Translations under genes and position numbers: made by a program
DNA from: Bradyrhizobium sp. MOS002
GTDB lineage: Bacteria; Pseudomonadota; Alphaproteobacteria; Rhizobiales; Xanthobacteraceae
Length of the DNA stretch: 64,000 bases
Assembly (NCBI RefSeq): GCF_003020115.1
Contig: NZ_PYFX01000015.1
Span: 1-64,000 of the forward strand
Direction of reading: 5' to 3'
Shown: positions 1 through 8,642 of the stretch, piece after piece
How positions within the stretch are numbered: the stretch's first letter is position 1
How the letters are laid out: each line of letters opens with the position of its first letter
The notes under the pieces: model-generated
Told to the model about the DNA's origin: nothing
Seen by the model: the letters and a program-made list of their open reading frames with translations, nothing else
The model's database searches: none

Positions 1-27
1 AAGGTGTATCTGCGGCTACACACTCCC

Positions 28-130
28 TGTCATCGCCCGGCTTGACCGGGCGATCCAGTATTCCGAGACAGTTATGATTGAACCGAGAAGCTGCGGCGTA
101 CTGGATTCCCCGCTTTCGCGGGGAATGACA
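28..130. repeat. Intergenic palindromic repeat element
   Basis: Outer arms tgtcat/atgaca and atccagta/tactggat are inverted around two inner hairpins (cgcccgg..ccgggcg and tccccgc..gcgggga). This is the architecture of the REP-like elements scattered between genes in Bradyrhizobium genomes. No reading frame in it looks coding. Confidence 0.7.
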
Positions 131-163
131 GTGGCGCTGGGAGGACGAAGCCGTCTCATACTC

Positions 164-273
164 CGTCATTGCGAGCGCAGCGAAGCAATCCAGTCTGCCG
201 CCGCGGAGGGATTTTGGATTGCTTCCGCCTTCGCTAAAGCTTCGGCGGACAAGTCGCTGCGTTCGCAATGACG
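164..273. repeat. Palindromic repeat, long form with a nested hairpin
   Basis: The ends cgtcattgcgag and its near-inverse (ending cgcaatgacg) flank an inverted gcaatccag/tggattgc pair. The same element recurs at 53430-53509 in a shorter form. This copy has about 30 extra bases in its right arm, starting near 230, and the extra bases form a hairpin of their own (ccgcc..ggcgg). It looks like one repeat family nested in another. Confidence 0.75.
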
Positions 274-301
274 ATGTGGAGTGAATGTGCGCCACACTCC
301 G

Positions 302-444
302 CTCTCGTGCCCCGGACGCAGCGCAGCGCCCTTGCGGTGCGCTGCAGAGCCGGGGCCCAAGTCGCGACATGGGACCGTGTCGCCATCTGGATCCCGGCTC
401 TGCGCTGCAACGCTTCGCGCTGCAGCTTGTCCGGGACATGAGAG
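302..444. repeat. Long imperfect inverted repeat
   Basis: The arm ctctcgtgccccggac at the left pairs with gtccgggacatgagag at the right with two mismatches. The interior contains further inverted gctctgc/gcagagc-type segments. It is a third kind of palindromic intergenic element, downstream of the minus-strand MarR gene, where it could also act as a transcript 3' hairpin. Confidence 0.6.
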
Positions 445-498
445 ACGAAATTGTCCGCAGGTTCAGCGCAAGCTCCGCGCGCGGAAATGGCGCGTGCC

Positions 499-1134
499 TC
501 ACCCCTGGTTCGCGACGCGCGCGCGGTCGAGATGTTCCTCGATCTTGGGACGGTCGCGGGTGCGCTCGAAACTGGTACAGAGCAGTTCGGTCTCCTCGAG
601 CGAGACCGGGGCGCGATACAACCGGCACATGAATTCGGCCGTTGCGCGTCCCTTGCCGGTACCCGGCCCGCGTTCGGCGAGAAACATGCAGTCCCGGCAG
701 ATGCTGGCATCGAGCCGCTGATGTGCCGCGTCGAGGTGATTGAGGATCTCGCGCAGCGAATCGCGCAGCCTGACGCACTCGTCGGGTCCGAGAGCCGTGA
801 CTGCGTTCAGCACGTGATTGATCGGATCGTGCTGGCTCAGGCACTTCTCGCCCTGCGCAGTGACGTGCAGCACGACAGAACGCTTGTCTTCGTGCGACGG
901 CTTTCGCACCAGGAAGGACTTGCCCTCCAGCGTCTTCACGATCTGCGATGCAGTCGCCCTGGTGGCGCCGATGAAGCCGGCGAGCGCGGATGGCGTGCGC
1001 GAAAACCTGTTGGCACGGCCGAGAAAGCGCAGCGCCATCCATTCCCGGTCGCGCAACCCATGCTGATTGCCTTCGAAATACCAAGCCCTCGCCGCCTGAA
1101 CCAGCAGCTCGACGGCTTCTCTTGCCAATGGCAT
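499..1134 (-). CDS. MarR-type winged-helix regulator with C-terminal Cys4 motif (copy 1)
   Basis: The 211-residue protein has a MarR-like winged-helix core at about residues 25-100, with a helix-turn-helix around RTPSALAGFIGATRATAS and a DKRSV wing. Its C-terminal extension carries Cys146, Cys149, Cys170 and Cys186 (spacing C-x2-C-x20-C-x15-C). The extension looks like a metal or iron-sulfur site, so a redox- or metal-sensing regulator is plausible. A close paralogue with the same cysteines lies at 38501-39079 on the other side of the flagellar cluster; residues 25-52 differ at one position. The ATG at 1134 is the first methionine and matches the paralogue's start (MxLARE). The target is unknown. 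The family call is secure; the cofactor is inferred. Confidence 0.8.
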   Translation of the reverse strand: MPLAREAVELLVQAARAWYFEGNQHGLRDREWMALRFLGRANRFSRTPSALAGFIGATRATASQIVKTLEGKSFLVRKPSHEDKRSVVLHVTAQGEKCLSQHDPINHVLNAVTALGPDECVRLRDSLREILNHLDAAHQRLDASICRDCMFLAERGPGTGKGRATAEFMCRLYRAPVSLEETELLCTSFERTRDRPKIEEHLDRARVANQG

Positions 1135-1975
1135 GAATTCCTACCTTGCCCGGGGAATAACGTCTGCGGCGCCCCGGAGCCGCCTTCCGTCATCGCGAAC
1201 GGGCCGTTTGCGAGAAGCCGCGCCACCCGCAATGTCCGACACATGCCCCGTGCTCTGCTCCCGCGTGAAGACACGGGCCGCCCGGCGCCCGACCGGGACC
1301 GATGGGCACTGCGGGTTATGACGCGGGAAGCGGTGTTGCTGATGGTATGCCATTCGCGGCGTCGTCGCACGGGAGCCCGAGTAGCCGTCGCCAGCAGACG
1401 ATGGATCGGAGTAGTTCAACCGAAGCCCCTAAGGTTCAAGTCACACGCAGACGTTTCTTATCTTCGACGAAACGATGAATGAGCTTCTCAACAAAATCAA
1501 GTAGAGACCCTCTCGGAGACAGGATGTCGTCGCAGGCGAATGTAACGTTCAAGACAATCTCGCTCTTCGGGGACACATGATGGTGAACACAATACGCTGT
1601 CCCACCAGCAACATGCACGCGACTATGCGACAGTTTCATTGCACGGCACGTTGCCGGCTGCCGTTGATGCAAGCTGATCGAAGCTTGTGCATGACGACGA
1701 TGTGCGTCGGCATGTCATCCACAACTTGTGCGTTCTGCCAAGAATCGCTCGAGGGAACTCACAGGAAATACACGCGTCGGTTGTCCGGTCTGGATCGAAG
1801 AATCGCCGGTTCAGCCGCTTTCGGGGCGGTTGCCTCAGCCGAACGGTGGAGGCGATCACGGCGGAAAACCGGAGATGGCCGCGCAGGCATGCGCTGGAAG
1901 TGTGGCGGCATGCGCAATCGCCTGTCGAAAACAACGAGCAAGGTCCGATCGCGGGACGACTCAATCTGAGACTTG
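1135..1975. other. Intergenic region without a convincing gene
   Basis: This 840-bp stretch lies between the divergent side of the MarR gene and the 3' end of fliI. Short frames exist on both strands, but none has good codon structure, a family match I recognise and a ribosome-binding site together. A 78-codon minus-strand frame at 1436-1672 is the least poor candidate. The part from about 1430 to 1700 is less GC-rich than the surroundings, which suggests a promoter region or a decayed gene. Confidence 0.4.
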
Positions 1976-3301
1976 CTAGTCGCCCTTGAGCATATCCCGC
2001 AGTTCGCGAAACGGATCGGCGCTCGGCGGAGCCGAGGCGTCCTGCCGCATCGCGCCGTAGATTCTCGGAACCATGTCGACGGCCTGATCGAGACCCGAAT
2101 CACGTCCCGTCTGGTATCCGCCCATGAGGCGAAGGTCGCGCGTGTCCTCGTATTTGGCGATCATGGCGCGCAGCTTGCTCACCAATTCGCGCTCTTCGGG
2201 GTCCCAGACGTTATGCGCGAGGCGGGAGACCGAACCCAGAACATCTACCGCCGGGTAACGCGCCTGGTCGGCGATGTGCCTGGAGAGCACGATGTGCCCA
2301 TCGAGTGTGCTGCGGATGGTATCGGCGATCGGTTCGTTGTGATCGTCGCCGTCCACCAGCACGGAGAAAATCCCGGTGATCGTTCCGGATCCCTCCTCGC
2401 CGGGTCCGGCGCGCTCCAGAAGGCGCGGCAGATCGGTGAAGACGGTGGGTGCGTAGCCGCGCGCGACCGCGGGCTCACCGGCGGCGAGCGCGACTTCCCG
2501 GGCGGCGTGGGCGAAGCGGGTGATCGAATCGACCATGAGCAGGACCGATTCGCCCCGGTCTCGGAAATATTCGGCGACCGCCATGGCCGTCTTCGGCGCC
2601 AGTCGCCGCATCATCGGGCTCTCGTCGCCCGTCGATACGATCGTGACGGCACGGTGACGATCGGCGCCGAGCACGTCCTCGATGAATTCGCGCACCTCGC
2701 GGCCGCGCTCGCCGACCAGGGCCAGCACGACGGTGTCAAAACCCTGACTGCGGGCGAGCATCGCAAGCAGCGTAGATTTACCGACGCCGGAGCCGGCAAA
2801 GATGCCGACACGCTGGCCCGCGCAGATCGGGGCGAACAGGTCGATGACGCGTACGCCGGTGCGCAGCGGCTTGTGGACCCGCGCGCGCTTCATGGCCGAA
2901 GGCGCCTCCGCCTCGGCCGAGACCGGACGCGACCCGGGGGTGAGAGGGCCCTGTCCGTCCAGCGGCGCCCCGAGCGCATTGATGACGCGGCCCTTCCAGC
3001 TCGGATCCGGCGCGAAGGACAGGGGGGGCATCCGATAGGCGACCGAGCCGAGGCCGCCGGCGAACTGCCGGTCGAACGGCTTGGCGATGATGCCCTCGCT
3101 GTCGATCCGCACCACCTCGCCGATCTGGGGCTTGCCGCCGGAGTTGACGCCGATCAGTTCGCCGAGCCTGACGAAGCGCGACAGGCCGGAGACGCGAAAA
3201 TGCGTCGACGCGATCTCGGAGATCGCGCCGCTGACGCTTGCCAGGGGAGTGCTCTGCTGAAGCTCCAGCAGCGCCCACTCAAGTTGCCGAAGAGCGTTCA
3301 A
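1976..3301 (-). CDS. fliI: Flagellum-specific ATPase FliI
   Basis: FliI is the cytoplasmic hexameric ATPase that energises and unloads substrates for the flagellar type III export gate. The 441-residue protein has the F1-beta-like fold: Walker A GSGVGKST at residues 170-177, a Walker B segment VLLMVDS, and the family signature around PPSLARGYxP (here VARGYAPTVFTDLPRLLERAG). The reading frame opens with TTG at 3301; an upstream ATG at 3320 is out of frame. It is the last gene of the minus-strand operon DUF1217-flgF-fliI. Its likely partners, the FliH-like and FliJ-like proteins, are encoded elsewhere in the cluster. Confidence 0.95.
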   Translation of the reverse strand: MNALRQLEWALLELQQSTPLASVSGAISEIASTHFRVSGLSRFVRLGELIGVNSGGKPQIGEVVRIDSEGIIAKPFDRQFAGGLGSVAYRMPPLSFAPDPSWKGRVINALGAPLDGQGPLTPGSRPVSAEAEAPSAMKRARVHKPLRTGVRVIDLFAPICAGQRVGIFAGSGVGKSTLLAMLARSQGFDTVVLALVGERGREVREFIEDVLGADRHRAVTIVSTGDESPMMRRLAPKTAMAVAEYFRDRGESVLLMVDSITRFAHAAREVALAAGEPAVARGYAPTVFTDLPRLLERAGPGEEGSGTITGIFSVLVDGDDHNEPIADTIRSTLDGHIVLSRHIADQARYPAVDVLGSVSRLAHNVWDPEERELVSKLRAMIAKYEDTRDLRLMGGYQTGRDSGLDQAVDMVPRIYGAMRQDASAPPSADPFRELRDMLKGD

Positions 3302-3337
3302 GGAAACCGTCCAACCTCATTGCGCGCGGGGCGCAGT

Positions 3338-4066
3338 CTATTTGCCGGGCTCGCCCAGCGTCCGGATTGCGTTCTGAAGCGAGCTCTCGGTGCCCTCGAT
3401 CATCGAATTGGTGCCGTCGAAGGCGCGCGAGGCCGCGATCAGCTTCGTCAATTCCATCATCGGATTGGCGCCCGAGCCCTCGACATAGCCCTGCTTGAAG
3501 CCGTCGCGAGAGAAGTCGGCGATGGCGGTCGCAGGCCGGTTGGGCGTGACGCCCGAATTGCCGTAGCGGTCGAGACTGGCGTCGGCGGGAATGTTGAACA
3601 GGCCGATGGTGCCGATCTCGTTGTTGTCCTGGGTGATCGCGCCGCTGCGCGCGATCGAGACCGGTCCGCCGTTCGGATCGAGGGTGATCTGCGCGCCGCC
3701 GGAATCGATGACGGGGAAGCCGGACACGGTCTGAAGGTCGCCATTGGCGGCGATCTGGAGACGGCCGTCGCGCGTATAGACCGTGCCGTTCGGACCGGCG
3801 AAGGCGATCCAGCCCTGTCCGACCACGGCGACGTCGAGCGGGTTGCCGCTCTCGGTGATGCTGCCCATCTCGCGCGAGATGATGTTGTCGCCGGGCGAGG
3901 AGAAGGCGACCGGGTTCGCGCCCGCCTTGGACAGCACGGTCTCGAACTTCACCACGTCGGTGCGGAACGCCGCCGTGTTGACGTTGGCGACGTTGTTGGC
4001 GATCGTCTGGAGGCGTTTTTCGAGGGCGACCTGCGCCGACAATCCTACGTAGAGGGCCGATTGCAT
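3338..4066 (-). CDS. flgF: Flagellar proximal rod protein FlgF
   Basis: This 242-residue rod protein has the conserved N-terminal rod/hook helix (ALEKRLQTIANNVANVNTAAF) and the C-terminal helix (ELTKLIAASRAFDGTNSMIE) shared by axial flagellar proteins. Length and internal sequence fit FlgF better than FlgG, which is present separately at 10970. The gene begins 3 bp after the stop of the DUF1217 gene and precedes fliI by 36 bp, the usual rhizobial arrangement. Confidence 0.92.
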   Translation of the reverse strand: MQSALYVGLSAQVALEKRLQTIANNVANVNTAAFRTDVVKFETVLSKAGANPVAFSSPGDNIISREMGSITESGNPLDVAVVGQGWIAFAGPNGTVYTRDGRLQIAANGDLQTVSGFPVIDSGGAQITLDPNGGPVSIARSGAITQDNNEIGTIGLFNIPADASLDRYGNSGVTPNRPATAIADFSRDGFKQGYVEGSGANPMMELTKLIAASRAFDGTNSMIEGTESSLQNAIRTLGEPGK

Positions 4067-4069
4067 GAC

Positions 4070-4858
4070 TTACCTGTTGAACTTGATGTTCTGAAGTGTC
4101 GCGAGCACGTTGGTATCCATGCCGACCGACGTTGTGGCGCCGCCGATCAGGACCAGCGCCGGGTTGGTCGAGTTGTCGCTCTGGGCCTGGGTCGCATCCC
4201 ACATCGCCGCGAAGCGCTGCACGAATTTGGTGACCTTGGCCGGATCCTGGAAATCGGTGAGCTCGATCTTGCTCGTGATCATCTTGGCCTGGGCATCGAT
4301 ATCAGCCGAGCTGATTGTCGACGGCAGGCCGAGCGCCGTCTGGACCACTTGCGTAATCGCCTTGTCCGCGAGGATCTGGTAGGAATTGGTGATCGTGGAG
4401 GCCTTGCGCGTGAAATAGAGCGCCAGCCGCAGGCCCTCGTTCTGGTCGCCGGCCTTCTCCTCCATCGTCTGCGTGACGTATTGGGTCGCCGTGCCGGTCG
4501 TGGCCGCCGCGGTTTGGGTCGCCTTGTCGCCGAGGGCGGCAAAATTGAAGGCGGCCGCGAATTGCCGGTAGCGGGTGTCGGTCAGCTTGTTGGCGAAGGT
4601 CTTGTTGTCGGCGATACCCTCGGTCAGCACCTTGCGCATGAACGCCTTGGCATAGGCCATGTCGCTGAGGCCATACGCCTTCATCGCGTAGGAGTAGAGA
4701 CGATAGTCCTTCAGGAAGTCGTCGATGGTCTTCACGTTGCCGATGTGGCTGAGGAAATAATCGGTGTCGCGGCTAACGTCAGGCTGCGTCGCGACCTGTG
4801 TCAGCGACTTTCCCATGTCCTTGGTCAGTCTGGTGTAGTCCGCGATGGTGGATAGCAT
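4070..4858 (-). CDS. DUF1217-type flagellar protein of unknown role
   Basis: The 262-residue protein starts MLSTIADYTRLTKDM and is helical and alanine/threonine rich, with the repeated pattern DYFLSHIGNVKTIDDFLKD..RLYSYAMKAYGL. I recognise it as the DUF1217 family, which sits beside flgF or motA in rhizobial flagellar loci. It has no signal peptide. The frame stays open far upstream to 5779, but that extension is antisense to motA and not coding. ATG 4858 is chosen because it begins the conserved sequence. A secreted axial or assembly protein is possible; its function is not known to me. Confidence 0.8.
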   Translation of the reverse strand: MLSTIADYTRLTKDMGKSLTQVATQPDVSRDTDYFLSHIGNVKTIDDFLKDYRLYSYAMKAYGLSDMAYAKAFMRKVLTEGIADNKTFANKLTDTRYRQFAAAFNFAALGDKATQTAAATTGTATQYVTQTMEEKAGDQNEGLRLALYFTRKASTITNSYQILADKAITQVVQTALGLPSTISSADIDAQAKMITSKIELTDFQDPAKVTKFVQRFAAMWDATQAQSDNSTNPALVLIGGATTSVGMDTNVLATLQNIKFNR

Positions 4859-4912
4859 GACACGCGCCCCTCTGGCCGCTCTCGCGACGTCGTCCCAAGC
4901 TGCCGTGAATCG

Positions 4913-4953
4913 CTTGCGCGAGGCTGGCGAGGGGGAAGCCAGCCTCGCGCAAG
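4913..4953. promoter_or_regulatory. 15-bp perfect inverted repeat in a divergent promoter
   Basis: Arms at 4913-4927 and 4939-4953 are perfectly complementary (cttgcgcgaggctgg and its inverse) around an 11-nt spacer. The element lies in the 141-bp gap between the divergent DUF1217 gene and motA, where a terminator would have no obvious use. It may be an operator or a leader hairpin of one transcript. Confidence 0.5.
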
Positions 4954-4999
4954 GCTCGCCGACTAGATATTCCCGATGGATCGGTGATGGAGCGGCGCG

Positions 5000-5899
5000 T
5001 TGGGCAGTTTCGTGGGGATCGTCATCACGGTAGCGGCACTGCTGGGCGGATTCGCCGCCATGGGCGGGCATCTGGGCGTGCTGATGCAGCCGTGGGAGTT
5101 CGTGATCATCATGGGCACCGCGGCCGGCACCTTCATCATGGCCAATCCCTGGAAGACGGTCGCGGATACCGGGCTTGCCTGCGTGCAGGCAGTGACGGGG
5201 GCGGTGCCCGGCCAGCGCTACTATCTCGATCTGCTCGGTGCGTTGCACGCGCTGATGCGGGAACTGCGGGGCAAGGGCCGCAACGAGGTCGAGGCGCATA
5301 TCGACGATCCCGCGTCCTCCGAGATCTTCAAGGCGTTCCCGAGCGTGCTCGGAGATCCGTCGCTGCTCCAGTTCATCTGCGACTACGTCCGCCTCATCAT
5401 CATGGGCAACGCGCGAACTCACGAGATCGAAGCGCTGATGGACGAGGAGATCCACACCATCGTGAAGAGCAAGTTGGCGCCCTACCACGCGCTGGTGGTG
5501 GTCTCGGAAGCGCTGCCTGCGCTCGGCATCGTCGCCGCGGTGCTCGGCGTCATCAAGGCCATGGGCGCGCTCGACCAGTCGCCAAAGCTGCTGGGCGGCT
5601 TCATCGGCGCCGCTCTCGTCGGTACGTTTGCCGGTATTTTCCTGTCCTACGGCATCATTTCGCCCTTCGCGATGAAGGTGAAGATGACGCGCGAGAAGCG
5701 TTGCCGGCCCTACATCATCGTCAAGCAGACGCTGCTGGCGTTCATGAACGGCGCCATGCCGCAGATCGCCGTCGAGCACGGCCGCAAGATGATCGCGAGT
5801 CCCGAGCGGCCCTCGATCGACGTCGTCGAGAACGAGACGATCGCGGGCCCCAAGGCGGTCATGACCGAGGTTGAACCGAAGGCTGCGCGCGCATCATGA
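5000..5899 (+). CDS. motA: Flagellar stator protein MotA
   Basis: MotA forms the stator ring with MotB and couples ion flow to rotation. The 299-residue protein has TM helices near residues 3-22 and 31-50, a large cytoplasmic loop with conserved charged residues, and a C-terminal TM pair around 165-220 (LVVVSEALPALGIVAAVLGVIKAMG, LLGGFIGAALVGTFAGIFLSYG). An in-frame TGA at 4985 leaves TTG at 5000 as the start, with GGAG at 4989-4992 about 7 bases upstream. The stop overlaps the fliM start as ATGA. Confidence 0.93.
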   Translation: MGSFVGIVITVAALLGGFAAMGGHLGVLMQPWEFVIIMGTAAGTFIMANPWKTVADTGLACVQAVTGAVPGQRYYLDLLGALHALMRELRGKGRNEVEAHIDDPASSEIFKAFPSVLGDPSLLQFICDYVRLIIMGNARTHEIEALMDEEIHTIVKSKLAPYHALVVVSEALPALGIVAAVLGVIKAMGALDQSPKLLGGFIGAALVGTFAGIFLSYGIISPFAMKVKMTREKRCRPYIIVKQTLLAFMNGAMPQIAVEHGRKMIASPERPSIDVVENETIAGPKAVMTEVEPKAARAS

Positions 5900-6834
5900 T
5901 GGAAGCCCTCGACGTCGATCAGCGCAAGCCGCTGCCGAACTATCTGCTGGACGCCGCCGGCATCTCGATCGAGCGCATGCCGATGCTCAATGTGATCTTC
6001 GATCGCATGGCGGCATCGTGCACGGACAGCCTGCAGCCGATAGCGGGAACGCCGTGCTATTTCTCGGTCAACGGCATCACCAACGATCGTGTCGGCGACA
6101 TCATCAAGGACTACGAGGCCAACGCGGTTGCGGCTGTGCTCTATGCCGAGCAGTGGGACTCCCGCATCATCATCATGCTCGACCGCGACTTCGTGTTCAC
6201 CATGGTCGAGGCGATGTTCGGCTCCGATGGCGCCGAACCGCCGCTCGACGTCGAGCGCAGCTTCTCGAACATCGAGATCCGCCTGGTCCAGGCGTTGTTC
6301 GAGCGGTTCGCCAAGGCGCTGCAATCCGCTTTCGCCGGCACCTCCAACGTCACCTTCCGCGTGGAGCGGGTCGAGACCGCCATGGCCTCGCTGGCGATCG
6401 GGCGGAGCGGCAACATGTCGATCTGCGCGAACATCATGCTGCAGGCACTCTACCGCGGCGGCCAGATGTTCCTCATCATTCCGCACTCCGCGCTCAACCC
6501 GCTGAGGCAGAAGCTCGCGACCGTCGTCGTCAGCGACGGCCGCGCGGCCGATCCGCGCTGGCGCGAGCAGATGGAGACCGAGGTTCACCGCACCGAGGTG
6601 ACGCTGAGCGCCGTGCTGGACGAAAAGATGATTTCGCTCGGCGACGTCGTGAAGTTCCAGGTCGGGCAGGTGCTCGAACTCGAAGCCACGCCGCGCACGC
6701 TGGCTCGGCTCGAGAGCAACAACCAGGTGCTGTTCTGGTGTCAGATCGGCCAGCTTGATGGCTATTACGCCATGCAGGTGGCAGATCCCGTCGATCAGAA
6801 ACGGGAGTTCGTCGATGATATCCTATCTCGTTGA
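5896..6834 (+). CDS. fliM: Flagellar motor switch protein FliM
   Basis: FliM is a C-ring switch component between FliG and FliN. The 312-residue protein has a CheC-like middle domain and a C-terminal SPOA-type domain (about 230-312, EVTLSAVLDEKMISLGDVVKFQVGQVLEL). The N-terminal CheY-binding peptide of enteric FliM is not evident, as in other rhizobial FliM proteins. It overlaps motA by 4 bases and the next small gene by 20 bases, so it is translationally coupled. Confidence 0.9.
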   Translation: MMEALDVDQRKPLPNYLLDAAGISIERMPMLNVIFDRMAASCTDSLQPIAGTPCYFSVNGITNDRVGDIIKDYEANAVAAVLYAEQWDSRIIIMLDRDFVFTMVEAMFGSDGAEPPLDVERSFSNIEIRLVQALFERFAKALQSAFAGTSNVTFRVERVETAMASLAIGRSGNMSICANIMLQALYRGGQMFLIIPHSALNPLRQKLATVVVSDGRAADPRWREQMETEVHRTEVTLSAVLDEKMISLGDVVKFQVGQVLELEATPRTLARLESNNQVLFWCQIGQLDGYYAMQVADPVDQKREFVDDILSR

Positions 6835-7129
6835 TGCCGTGCTGCTGATCGCGCTCGCCTTCACCAGCATGCGGGTGACCCGGATGCATCGCGAGCTGGC
6901 GCGGTTGCGCAGCTACCAGGGCGAGTTCTCGACCATCGTCCAGGAGACCGCGGGCGCCTTCGACACGGTCATCACCGCGGCGCATGATTCCACCGCAAAT
7001 CTCGGACGGCTCGCCAACGTGCTGAGCACGAAGATCGATCAGGCCCACGAGGCGATCGCGGCGCTGGATGCGAGGAGCGGGCTCGCATCCGCGGCGACCG
7101 CGGGCGGCGCCGACGTGAACAAGCATTGA
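6815..7129 (+). CDS. Small membrane-anchored protein in the fliM-fliN interval
   Basis: The 104-residue protein starts MISYLVDAVLLIALAFTSMRVTRMHRELARL: one N-terminal TM helix, then a basic coiled-coil-like region. GGGAG at 6803-6807 supports ATG 6815 inside the end of fliM rather than the longer frame from 6755. Rhizobial clusters carry a small unnamed gene between fliM and fliN, and this is probably its counterpart. The function is unknown; the single TM and coil suggest a motor-associated structural or regulatory role. Confidence 0.7.
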   Translation: MISYLVDAVLLIALAFTSMRVTRMHRELARLRSYQGEFSTIVQETAGAFDTVITAAHDSTANLGRLANVLSTKIDQAHEAIAALDARSGLASAATAGGADVNKH

Positions 7130-7205
7130 AGTCGAAGCCGGCGGAATAAATACGACCGGAACGTCACGGCGCTCCGGGAGCGGAAATACCAAGAGGCGAT
7201 ACCAG

Positions 7206-7586
7206 ATGGCGCAATCCTTCGACTATGAGTCAGCATCGGCGTCCGACGACGGGCATGCCGAGACATCTCCGCTGGAGCGGCTGGCGGAGATCGCCGCGCG
7301 CACCGCGGAGGAGACCGGCAAGTTCGCCAATGTCGATGCCATCCTGCGCATTCCCGTGACCATGCAGGTGGTGCTGGGATCGGCGACCATTCCGGTGGCA
7401 AACCTGATGAAGCTCGGCCGCGGCGCGGTGGTTCCGCTCGACCATCGGGTCGGCGAACCCGTCGACGTCGTCGTCAACGGCCGCGTCGTCGCCCGCGGCG
7501 AGGTGGTCGTGGTCGAAGAAGACAATTCCCGCTTCGGCGTCTCGCTCACCGAGATTGTCGGGCCGTTGGGGCAGGGTGATACCTGA
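7206..7586 (+). CDS. fliN: Flagellar motor switch protein FliN
   Basis: The 126-residue protein has an acidic, unstructured N-terminus and a C-terminal SPOA domain (about 45-120) with IPVTMQVVLGSATIPVANLMKLGRG and RFGVSLTEIVG, the FliN/SpaO core at the base of the C-ring. It lies between fliM and fliG, with 2 bp to the fliG start. Confidence 0.93.
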   Translation: MAQSFDYESASASDDGHAETSPLERLAEIAARTAEETGKFANVDAILRIPVTMQVVLGSATIPVANLMKLGRGAVVPLDHRVGEPVDVVVNGRVVARGEVVVVEEDNSRFGVSLTEIVGPLGQGDT

Positions 7587-7588
7587 CC

Positions 7589-8629
7589 ATGGCGGCACAG
7601 GTCGGCATGGCTCCCATCAAGCAGCGCGGCGTTGCCACGCTGGGTGGAACGGAGAAGGTCGCGGCACTCCTGCTCGCCATGGGCCGGCAGGCGGCCGCGA
7701 GCGTGCTCGCGCAGTTCGAGCCGCAGGATATCCGCACCGTTACGAAGGCCGCGGCCGAGCTGCGGCCGATCACGGCGCAGGAACTCGAAGCGATCGTCGA
7801 GGAGTTCGCCCAGCAATTCTCGATGGGCGCCAACATTCTCGGTACCCTTGGTGGCCTCGAAGCCGTGCTCGGCGACGTGCTTCCGGCCGACCAGGTCTCC
7901 GCCATCATGTCGGACCTGCTCGGCAATTCGAGCCGGTCCGTGTGGGACCGCGTCTCGTCCGTGTCGGAAAACTCGCTGGCAAGCTACCTCTCCAAGGAGC
8001 ATCCGCAGACCGCCGCGCTCATCCTGTCCAAGGTCAAGCCGTCCTGCGCCGCCAAGGTCATGAGCCAGCTGCCGTCGAGCCTGCGCAACGAGCTGATGCG
8101 GCGCGTGCTCAGCCTCAAGCCGATCGTCGACGACGCCATGAGGGTCCTCGAGAAGACGCTGCATGAGGATTTGACGCTGAACTTCGCCCGCAACCTCGGC
8201 GCGGACACCTATGCCCGCGTCGCCGACATCATCAACAAGATGGAGCGCGGACACATCGAGGACATGCTGAAGAGCCTGTCGGAGAAGCGGCCGAAGTCGG
8301 CCGAAGTGTTGAAGGAATTACTCTTCACCTTCGACGACGTGACCAACCTGACGCCGAAGGCGCGCACCATGATCTTCGACCAGGTGCCGACCGATCGCAT
8401 CGTCGTCGCGCTGAAGGGCACCGACAAACACTTCCGCGAGATGATCCTGTCCTCGGTGGCCTCGCGCGTCCGCCGGGTCGTCGAGCACGAACTCGCCATT
8501 GGCGAACCGTCGAACCAGCGCGACGTGCTGGAGGCGCGGCGCGTGATCACCGACCTGGCGCTCGACCTCGCGGAAAAGGGCGAAATCGAGCTCAACCCCG
8601 AGCAGGAGGATGAGCTGGTCTTCCGCTGA
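7589..8629 (+). CDS. fliG: Flagellar motor switch protein FliG
   Basis: FliG is the torque-generating C-ring protein contacting FliF and MotA. The 346-residue length is typical. Visible features are the N-terminal GTEKVAALLLAMG segment, the armadillo-like middle domain with EHPQTAALILSKVKP, and the C-terminal domain with the charged torque helix (LKGTDKHFREMILSSVASR). It belongs to the motA-fliM-fliN-fliG-flhB run. Confidence 0.95.
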   Translation: MAAQVGMAPIKQRGVATLGGTEKVAALLLAMGRQAAASVLAQFEPQDIRTVTKAAAELRPITAQELEAIVEEFAQQFSMGANILGTLGGLEAVLGDVLPADQVSAIMSDLLGNSSRSVWDRVSSVSENSLASYLSKEHPQTAALILSKVKPSCAAKVMSQLPSSLRNELMRRVLSLKPIVDDAMRVLEKTLHEDLTLNFARNLGADTYARVADIINKMERGHIEDMLKSLSEKRPKSAEVLKELLFTFDDVTNLTPKARTMIFDQVPTDRIVVALKGTDKHFREMILSSVASRVRRVVEHELAIGEPSNQRDVLEARRVITDLALDLAEKGEIELNPEQEDELVFR

Positions 8630-8642
8630 CCGCTGAACCGGC

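Noticed and set aside
1436..1672. Small minus-strand gene of 78 codons
   Set aside because: Part of it looks faintly protein-like, but there is no good ribosome-binding site, no family I recognise and no operon partner.
1973..4855. A 960-codon open frame on the plus strand
   Set aside because: It is antisense to fliI, flgF and the DUF1217 gene, which have clear family motifs. The frame is an artefact of high GC content.
4859..5779. N-terminal extension of the DUF1217 gene across motA
   Set aside because: The extension is antisense to motA and rich in Arg/His/Asp as shadow frames are; the conserved protein begins at 4858.
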